DNA of 37,038 bases, from positions 1 to 37,038 of the forward strand of contig JAUWMC010000007.1 in assembly GCA_030613375.1 (NCBI GenBank). Direction: 5' to 3'. This document shows, in pieces, positions 32,778 through 37,038 of this stretch (position 1 is the stretch's first letter; each line of letters opens with the position of its first letter). The position numbers were made by a program, and so were the translations under genes. Under the pieces are notes generated by a model, which was given only the letters and a program-made list of their open reading frames with translations, was not told where the DNA came from and made no database searches. The stretch comes from Microcaldota archaeon (GTDB taxonomy: Archaea; Micrarchaeota; Micrarchaeia; Anstonellales; Bilamarchaeaceae).

Positions 32778-33436
32778 TGGCCAAGAAGAAGGAAGAAAAA
32801 CCTCAAGTGAAACCTGCACAGTCAACTTCAATGAAGTACCTAAGCAGGAACAGGCTTGCTGCACTTGTGGACGGGACATTTGCAATTGCAATGACACTTC
32901 TTATCCTGGAAATCCAGGCTCCAACTATAATAGCTTCGGCTGCTTCCGAGGTTGTTGAATCCTCGCTTTTGGGCATGTGGCCCACCTTCTTTGATTACGG
33001 GTTAAGTTTCCTTATCCTAGGATTCTTCTGGCTCGCGCACAATAAGCAATACAAGCATGTAGGGAGAACGGATGACAGGTATATCTGGCTTACACTTCTC
33101 GGGCTGATGTTCGTTGTACTTATACCCTTTTCTACTGAATTGATTGGAAGCTACAGTGACACTACTGCATCCGAGATATTCTTCCACATGAATATTCTGG
33201 CAATACTCGGATTCACCTACCTCCAAATGAGGCATGTGGACAACCACAGGGCCCTTGTTGATGCAGACCGGTTTGAGCATGAATCATTCAAACGTGGGAT
33301 GGACGTTACACGGATGTTCATATTTGTTACTCTAATTGGAATGGGATTGAGCTTCGTAATTCCTGATTGGAGCAATGTTGTTTACGTACTTGTTCCCATT
33401 TGGGGCCTGGTAAAAAAGAAAATGAAAAAGGATTGA
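32777..33436 (+). CDS. TMEM175/DUF1211-family potassium channel
   Basis: 219 residues with about five to six membrane helices after a basic 20-residue N-terminus. Helix 1 holds 'RLAALVDGTFAIAMTLL' (R26-x3-L-V-D32), the form of the TMEM175 signature R-x3-FSD. 'LILGFFWLAHNKQYKHV' is typical of the third helix. Bacterial and archaeal homologues form tetrameric K+ channels with a hydrophobic filter instead of TVGYG. The 1-nt stop-start overlap with rfcS means coupled translation. It lies convergent to the unknown gene at 33438 with a 1-bp gap. Confidence 0.9.
   Translation: MAKKKEEKPQVKPAQSTSMKYLSRNRLAALVDGTFAIAMTLLILEIQAPTIIASAASEVVESSLLGMWPTFFDYGLSFLILGFFWLAHNKQYKHVGRTDDRYIWLTLLGLMFVVLIPFSTELIGSYSDTTASEIFFHMNILAILGFTYLQMRHVDNHRALVDADRFEHESFKRGMDVTRMFIFVTLIGMGLSFVIPDWSNVVYVLVPIWGLVKKKMKKD
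33412..33429 (-). terminator. T-runs beyond the stop of the 33438-33977 gene
   Basis: T6 (33412-33417) and T5 (33425-33429) on the minus strand lie 9-26 nt past the stop, inside the 'KKKMKKD' end of the channel gene. Confidence 0.35.
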
Positions 33437-33437
33437 G

Positions 33438-33977
33438 CTAAACCCGTTTTGCTTTTTTCCTTTCTTTCTGCTGGAGCTCTAGCTGTGCAGTACGCTGGGG
33501 GGAAAAGCGTGCGCTATTTCCTGGCTGCTCAAGAAGTTCCCTCAACTTGGGGTTTTTCACAATAATCCGATCAACCTGATTTTGTTCATTATCAGTATCG
33601 TGTATGAATGGGCTTACTGCTTCTCCGTTTGATTTGGCAAAAACATAATCCTCGTCTTCCCAGTATCCTGCTTTCTTCAAATCCTGACGCAGGTCAGAAA
33701 CAACAATCAGGCCCATGTCCATTTTGAATAATTTATCCTTTTTTTCAGGTATTTTTATTTTGCTGCTATAGGGATCTCCTGCAAGCAGTTTGTGCTCATG
33801 ATTCTGAATTAGCTGCTTCATTTTTTCATTACTAGTGGTTACCTCATACGTAGTGCTGAAAAATCCGCTGGACTCAACATTGTAAGAACTAGACTTTATC
33901 GGTGGGTCCATAGTAGCTAGATCTATCTTGAGTGCCTTCCAGGCTGAGCTATTGAGTTTGTATTTTGCTTCAGACAT
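33438..33977 (-). CDS. Hypothetical soluble protein, unknown
   Basis: 179 residues, no signal peptide or membrane segment. The middle has 'EHKLLAGDPYSSKIKIPEKK' and 'MGLIVVSDLRQDLKKAGYW', suggesting a small alpha/beta domain; the C-terminal 45 residues are Gln/Lys/Arg-rich ('LELQQKERKKAKRV'). I do not recognise a family. GGAGAG lies about 7 nt before the ATG. On the transcript a 6-bp hairpin CCTGCA/TGCAGG (34006-34001 with 33992-33987) touches this ribosome site. The gene lies 46 bp downstream of tRNA-Glu on the same strand. Confidence 0.6.
   Translation of the reverse strand: MSEAKYKLNSSAWKALKIDLATMDPPIKSSSYNVESSGFFSTTYEVTTSNEKMKQLIQNHEHKLLAGDPYSSKIKIPEKKDKLFKMDMGLIVVSDLRQDLKKAGYWEDEDYVFAKSNGEAVSPFIHDTDNEQNQVDRIIVKNPKLRELLEQPGNSARFSPQRTAQLELQQKERKKAKRV
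33447..33458 (+). terminator. T-runs beyond the TMEM175 gene stop
   Basis: T4 (33447-33450) and T6 (33453-33458) follow the plus-strand stop by 11-22 nt and encode the 'RKKAKRV' tail of the opposing gene. Candidate U-tract terminator. Confidence 0.4.
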
Positions 33978-34023
33978 ATGATCTCTCCTGCATTACTTTC
34001 TGCAGGAAGATTAAAAATAAGTT

Positions 34024-34098
34024 TGCTCCCGCCGGGATTCGAACCCGGGCTGCCGGAGTGAAAGTCCAGTGTCCTTGACCGGGCTAGACTACGGGAGC
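34024..34098 (-). tRNA. tRNA-Glu (anticodon UUC)
   Basis: Cloverleaf: 7-bp acceptor stem GCTCCCG/CGGGAGC, D stem GTCT/GGAC, anticodon stem CTGGA/TCCGG around the loop CTTTCAC (anticodon TTC, reads GAA/GAG), variable loop of 4 nt, T arm CCGGG-TTCGAAT-CCCGG, discriminator A at 34024. CCA is not encoded and there is no intron. A TATA-like ATTTATATATA (34134-34144, minus strand) is about 40 nt upstream. Confidence 0.95.
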
Positions 34099-34133
34099 TA
34101 ATATGAAAGTAGTTAGAAGTTTTAGAGGAGTAG

Positions 34134-34144
34134 TATATATAAAT
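34134..34144 (-). promoter_or_regulatory. TATA box of tRNA-Glu
   Basis: ATTTATATATA on the minus strand, centred about 40 nt upstream of the mature tRNA 5' end, predicts a short 5' leader to be removed by RNase P. Confidence 0.5.
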
Positions 34145-34159
34145 CTCACGTTCAGCATC

Positions 34160-34501
34160 TCACAAATTCCGTACGAATTTGTTCCTCTTGTTCACCAAGA
34201 TATTCTTGGGAGTTATGGGTCTATCCGTCAGCTCAAATCCCATGATACTGATTTCGTCTCCAGGATTTATTAGATGGGCGGAAGCTCCGTTCATGCAGAT
34301 GGTACCAGAACCTCGCTCCCCCATCATAACATAAGTTTCTAACCTGGCGCCATTAGTAGTGTCCACGACCAGAACCTTTTCTCCTAGCCACAAGCCAACT
34401 CTTTCCATTAAATCTTCATCTATTGCAATGCTGCCAATATATTCCACATTTGCATCTGTAACTGTCGCTTTGTGGATTTTTGATCTCAAAAGCCATCTCA
34501 T
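34160..34501 (-). CDS. panD: Aspartate 1-decarboxylase, bacterial pyruvoyl type
   Basis: 113 residues. It makes beta-alanine from aspartate for pantothenate/CoA synthesis. 'LLRSKIHKATVTDANVEYIGSIAIDEDL' corresponds to the conserved N-terminal half of PanD, with the self-cleavage pair Gly23-Ser24 that yields the pyruvoyl group. 'TTNGARLETYVMMGERGSG' and 'MNGASAHLINPGDEISI' follow as in bacteria. The start is taken at 34501, not 34624: it gives the family length, avoids overlap with tmk, and TTTAATAAAT (34524-34533) is 27.5 nt upstream. Many archaea use a PLP enzyme (MfnA type) for this step, so this bacterial-type gene may be transferred. No panB/panC/panE homologue is seen here. Confidence 0.9.
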   Translation of the reverse strand: MRWLLRSKIHKATVTDANVEYIGSIAIDEDLMERVGLWLGEKVLVVDTTNGARLETYVMMGERGSGTICMNGASAHLINPGDEISIMGFELTDRPITPKNILVNKRNKFVRNL

Positions 34502-34523
34502 GGGAAAAGGTAGGCTGGGATAA

Positions 34524-34533
34524 TTTAATAAAT
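34524..34533 (-). promoter_or_regulatory. TATA-like box of panD
   Basis: ATTTATTAAA on the minus strand, centred 27.5 nt upstream of the chosen ATG, supports a leaderless panD mRNA and the short form of the protein. Confidence 0.45.
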
Positions 34534-34556
34534 ACATATAAATGCCAAAGAACGCT

Positions 34557-35138
34557 TTATTCTTTGAGAAGCTTAAGGATTTCTTTATGCAGCTCTTCAG
34601 GAGATTTTGTGGCGTCGAGCACAACCCAGTTGGGGCAGAGAAATGAATCTTCTTTTAAAGTGAGAAAACGCTCGCGTACGTGCTTGAGGTATTCAATATC
34701 CTCATCGTACCTGTCAGGAGATTTCCCTTCCTTTTTCTTTTGCTTTATTTTTCGTTCGTGTGCAACTTCTGGGGGCAGATCCAAGAGGATTACGGTATCT
34801 GGACGCACAAAATTTATATCAGAAACTAGATCCTTGGCCTGTCCATATGGAAAGTGTTTATCATATGCAATTGTGGAGAATACGTATCGGTCGATTATGC
34901 AGGTTTCAAGTGTATCTGCAAGCTTTTCCTGCTCATTTGCAATATCTGCAAGAAACAGGAGGAAAAGGGATTTGGGTTCTATTGAACGCTTCTTTTCCAG
35001 GTATTCACGGATTGAGGGGAATTCCGGAGTTGGATATTTGAAGTGCGTGAAATCTATCTTATCTTTAAGGAGGGCAATCTGAGTATCTTTTCCACATCCA
35101 TCTTGCCCCTCAAATACTAATTTTATGTTATCACCCAC
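34557..35138 (-). CDS. tmk: Thymidylate kinase
   Basis: 193 residues, phosphorylates dTMP to dTDP. P-loop 'FEGQDGCGKDTQ' (9-20), where Asp replaces the usual Thr/Ser after the Walker lysine; the DRY/DRX motif is 'IIDRYVFSTIAYD', and 'PDTVILLDLPPEVAHERK' is the conserved strand before the lid, with a Lys-rich lid 'KQKKKEGKSPDRYDED'. The start is GTG at 35138; there is no upstream in-frame ATG near the expected first strand ('IKLVFEG'). A TATA-like GGTATTTATTC lies about 42 nt upstream. It is followed after 55 bp by panD, which appears to have its own promoter. Confidence 0.92.
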   Translation of the reverse strand: MGDNIKLVFEGQDGCGKDTQIALLKDKIDFTHFKYPTPEFPSIREYLEKKRSIEPKSLFLLFLADIANEQEKLADTLETCIIDRYVFSTIAYDKHFPYGQAKDLVSDINFVRPDTVILLDLPPEVAHERKIKQKKKEGKSPDRYDEDIEYLKHVRERFLTLKEDSFLCPNWVVLDATKSPEELHKEILKLLKE

Positions 35139-35209
35139 CGATTATTAGAAGAAAATTATATCATGCACGGAATAGAATAAATACCTTATCTATGCGCGCG
35201 TAGGGGGGA

Positions 35210-35215
35210 TTTAAA
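35210..35215 (+). promoter_or_regulatory. TATA-like box of pyrBI
   Basis: TTTAAA after a G-rich stretch is centred 38.5 nt upstream of the pyrB ATG. It predicts a leader of about 13 nt with the ribosome site AGGTGG (35241-35246). No clear operator or attenuator was found in the 112-bp gap. Confidence 0.45.
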
Positions 35216-35250
35216 TGGGTATTTCTGCCTAAACCCTGAAAGGTGGGATT

Positions 35251-36147
35251 ATGGACTTAATATCGTTCAGGGACCTCAAAAAAGAAGAGGTCGAGGACTA
35301 TTTCGCGAGAGCGGAAGAGATGGATAAACAGCTTGAATCCGGAAACGTGGAAAAGCTGGATGGGATTGTGGCAACGATGTTTTTTGAGCCATCTACAAGA
35401 ACTAAGCTTTCCTTCCAGAGTGCTGCGGAAAGGCTTGGGTTGAAGATTATTGATTTTGTAGGGGAGACGTCCTCTTTGAAGAAGGGGGAGAGCTTTGAAG
35501 ATACAATCAAAACCATAGACGGGTATGCAGATATTATTGTAATAAGACATCCTCTTGAAGGAAGCGCAAGGGTTGCTGCGGAATTTGCGGATTCTCCTGT
35601 TGCGAACGGAGGGGATGGGGGAAATCAGCATCCATCTCAGACCCTTCTGGATCTTTATACACTCAAAAAAATGAAAGGAGATATTGGTGCTTTGAATGTG
35701 CACTTAGTTGGAGACCTTAAGCACGCGCGCACCATGCGCTCTTTGCTTTATGGGCTGGCGATGTTTGGAGCTAAGGTAAAGCTTGTTGCTCCTGCAGGAC
35801 TTGAGATGGCGCGGGATGCGATTGCGGATGTGAAGGAGAAGTTCGAAGCGAATGTTGAGGAAACAGATATAATTGACTTCAAAGGAGCGGATGTAGTGTA
35901 TGTGTGCAGGATTCAGGAGGAGAGATTCGAAGATAAGTATGAAGCAATGAGCGTGAAGAAGAAATTCACAATCAAGCCCGAATACCTGCAAGGTGTGAAA
36001 GAGGATATGATTATTTTGCATCCTCTTCCAAAGATTGATGAAATACCTCCAGAAGTAGACAAGAGCAAATATGCAAAATATTTTGAGCAGGCAAAGAACG
36101 GAATCCCGATGAGGATGGCTATTATGAAGAAAATGCTTAAGGGGTGA
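35251..36147 (+). CDS. pyrB: Aspartate carbamoyltransferase, catalytic chain
   Basis: 298 residues. It joins carbamoyl phosphate and aspartate in pyrimidine synthesis. The carbamoyl-phosphate loop is 'FEPSTRTKLSFQ' (S48-T-R-T51), the 80s-loop lysine is in 'SSLKKGES' (77/78), the histidine is in 'IRHPLEGSA' (H100), and 'GGNQHPSQTLLDLYT' (124-137) and 'HPLPKIDEIP' complete the active site. The gene heads a pyrB-pyrI operon: the regulatory chain starts 5 nt after its stop. AGGTGG precedes the ATG. Confidence 0.97.
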   Translation: MDLISFRDLKKEEVEDYFARAEEMDKQLESGNVEKLDGIVATMFFEPSTRTKLSFQSAAERLGLKIIDFVGETSSLKKGESFEDTIKTIDGYADIIVIRHPLEGSARVAAEFADSPVANGGDGGNQHPSQTLLDLYTLKKMKGDIGALNVHLVGDLKHARTMRSLLYGLAMFGAKVKLVAPAGLEMARDAIADVKEKFEANVEETDIIDFKGADVVYVCRIQEERFEDKYEAMSVKKKFTIKPEYLQGVKEDMIILHPLPKIDEIPPEVDKSKYAKYFEQAKNGIPMRMAIMKKMLKG

Positions 36148-36152
36148 ATGAG

Positions 36153-36587
36153 ATGGCAATAACTGTTGATACACTCGATCAGGGTACTGTGGTGGACCAT
36201 ATCCAGCAGGGAATGGGAATCCGCGTAATGGACTTGTTGGGAATAGATAAGAATTATCCGCACAGGGTTGCGCTTGTGATGAATGTGATAAGCAAAAAGA
36301 GCGGAAAAAAGGACATCGTAAAGATCGAGGGGATTCTTGTATCCGAGGAGAAAACCGATGCGATTGCGCTTATTTCCCCGCATGCAACCGTAAACCATAT
36401 CCAAGATGGGAAGGTTGTGAAGAAAAAGATGGCAGAGCTTCCGGAAAAGATGGAAGGTGTGGGAACATGCCCGAATCCGAAGTGCATCTCCAATCACCAG
36501 AGCGTGCCAAGCAGGTTTGCGCTTGATGGAGAAGAGTACAGATGCGGGTACTGTGAAAGGAAATTTAGGGCATCTGAACTTGTTTAA
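36153..36587 (+). CDS. pyrI: Aspartate carbamoyltransferase, regulatory chain
   Basis: 144 residues. It binds CTP/ATP and holds catalytic trimers in the allosteric c6r6 enzyme. The N-terminal nucleotide domain has 'GTVVDHIQQGMGIRVMDLL' and 'HRVALVMNV'. The zinc domain has C106, C111, C131 and C134 ('CPNPKCISN', 'CGYCERKF'). The ATG at 36153 is chosen over the GTG at 36144 because GGGGTGA lies 5 nt ahead; the alternative would overlap pyrB. Full Cys set means a functional structural zinc site. Confidence 0.96.
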   Translation: MAITVDTLDQGTVVDHIQQGMGIRVMDLLGIDKNYPHRVALVMNVISKKSGKKDIVKIEGILVSEEKTDAIALISPHATVNHIQDGKVVKKKMAELPEKMEGVGTCPNPKCISNHQSVPSRFALDGEEYRCGYCERKFRASELV

Positions 36588-36592
36588 ACATA

Positions 36593-36615
36593 AAAAGGCA
36601 CAAATAGTGCCTTTT
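36593..36615 (+). terminator. Hairpin between pyrI and prs, terminator or regulatory stem
   Basis: A perfect 9-bp inverted repeat AAAAGGCAC / GTGCCTTTT (36593-36601 and 36607-36615) with a 5-nt AAATA loop begins 6 nt past the pyrI stop. T-rich sequence follows (36621-36637). The 3' arm runs into the TTATAA box of prs (36614-36619), so terminator and promoter overlap. Confidence 0.6.
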
Positions 36616-36619
36616 ATAA
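36614..36619 (+). promoter_or_regulatory. TATA box of the PRPP synthetase gene
   Basis: TTATAA centred at 36616.5 is 26.5 nt upstream of the ATG at 36643, predicting a leaderless mRNA. It overlaps the 3' arm of the hairpin after pyrI. Confidence 0.55.
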
Positions 36620-36642
36620 CTATTTCTTTCCTTTTTTATAGT

Positions 36643-37038
36643 ATGAAGATTGTCTGCCCCTCTTTTTCAGATGTGTACGAGCCAAACGTGGAGATAAAAA
36701 ATTTCCCGGATGGGGATAGCTATGTGAGGGTACCCTCTGCGAAAGAGGTTGAAGGGAAGGACGTCGTTGTGTTTAACCGACTCTACCCTGAACAAGATTC
36801 CGCGATTTTCCAGACGATTCTCGTACTGCGTGCGCTTAGGGAGCATAAACCAAAAAGTATTACGCTTGTTGTTCCCTATTTGCCTTATTCCAGGCAAGAT
36901 AAACTGTTCAAAGAAGGGGAGGTAAAGAGTGCGGAGATTCTGTGCGAACTGCTGAAGAAAGAGGGGGTAGATAAACTCGTTACCTTCGATTGTCACTTCC
37001 TGAAGAAAGAGGGGGAATTTGAGTATGGGGGCCTGAAG
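36643..37038 (+). CDS. prs: Ribose-phosphate pyrophosphokinase (partial, 3' end beyond the window)
   Basis: The first 132 codons are present and open to the right edge. It makes PRPP from ribose 5-phosphate and ATP. 'IKNFPDGDSYVRVP' is the N-terminal signature (F-P-D-G), 'LVVPYLPYSRQDKLF' is the ATP-binding region with the catalytic-loop arginine, and 'LVTFDCHFLKKEG' holds the conserved D-x-H. The protein matches the shorter archaeal PRPP synthetases. Its place next to pyrBI fits pyrimidine synthesis, which uses PRPP at the OMP step, yet it has its own promoter. Confidence 0.93.
   Translation, partial: MKIVCPSFSDVYEPNVEIKNFPDGDSYVRVPSAKEVEGKDVVVFNRLYPEQDSAIFQTILVLRALREHKPKSITLVVPYLPYSRQDKLFKEGEVKSAEILCELLKKEGVDKLVTFDCHFLKKEGEFEYGGLK

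Noticed and set aside
34502-34624. N-terminal extension of PanD (41 residues)
   Set aside because: It would overlap tmk, has no PanD homology, and the TATA-like box would lie within the coding region.
1-37038. CRISPR array or cas genes
   Set aside because: No regularly spaced direct repeats with unique spacers and no Cas-like protein were seen; the only tandem repeat is coding.

Overview
The window is a gene-dense stretch of an archaeal chromosome. The archaeal signs are ribosomal protein L10e (uL16), a replication factor C small subunit, the PyrB/PyrI pair, class III (archaellin/pilin-type) signal peptides, archaeal-type ValRS and IleRS, TATA boxes 25-28 nt upstream of many start codons, and an intein. 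The large DUF2341/LamG surface protein, the type of pilins and the very compact layout fit a DPANN lineage (Diapherotrites or Micrarchaeota would be my first guesses), but nothing here fixes the phylum.

Layout: (a) 1-6994, a divergent surface pair: a giant adhesin running off the left edge (minus strand, open for all 1599 codons) and a cysteine-rich membrane-anchored protein. Both share one palindromic TATA box placed exactly midway. (b) 6995-12414, minus strand: winged-helix/coiled-coil protein, L10e, a half-length HisA-like protein, a CPA2 Na+/H+ antiporter and HisRS. (c) 12548-15915: a dephospho-CoA-kinase-like P-loop kinase, ScpB/ScpA, a four-CBS protein with a C-terminus that looks like a ribosome-hibernation (HPF/S30AE) domain, and a pilin-like protein. 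(d) 15912-20245, minus: dihydroorotase and a TPR-AAA+ ATPase whose Walker A lysine is followed by a 473-residue intein. (e) 20246-20616: an IS200/IS605 scar with the C-terminus of TnpB, the likely omega-RNA and the right-end hairpin, next to a pilin gene. (f) 21120-25729, minus: ValRS, an MBL-fold hydrolase, a TtuA-type tRNA thiolase with an N-terminal ThiS/MoaD-like segment, and a small membrane protein. (g) 25827-31724: enolase, a membrane protein, a two-TM K+ channel, a small zinc protein, IleRS and a KaiC-like ATPase. (h) 31806-37038: RfcS, a TMEM175-type channel, an unknown protein, tRNA-Glu(UUC), a bacterial-type PanD, thymidylate kinase, PyrB-PyrI and the start of PRPP synthetase.

How it works together: pyrC, pyrB, pyrI, prs and tmk give much of a pyrimidine/dTMP route, although split over two loci. 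hisS, valS, ileS, tRNA-Glu, the tRNA thiolase, L10e and the CBS-HPF protein make translation and its control the dominant theme. Two pilin-like proteins, the adhesin and the Cys-rich protein point to an elaborate glycosylated cell surface.

Architecture: all seven convergent gene junctions have at most one base between stop codons (zero gap, overlap, or 1 bp). Several lysine-rich C-termini supply T-runs that could terminate the opposing gene. Many promoter-proximal genes look leaderless. The strongest candidates for something new are the CBS-HPF fusion, the ThiS-TtuA fusion, the half-length HisA-like protein, the exactly symmetric promoter of the surface pair, and the TnpB/omega-RNA remnant. 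Apart from 20246-20616, no stretch over 300 bases lacks a gene.
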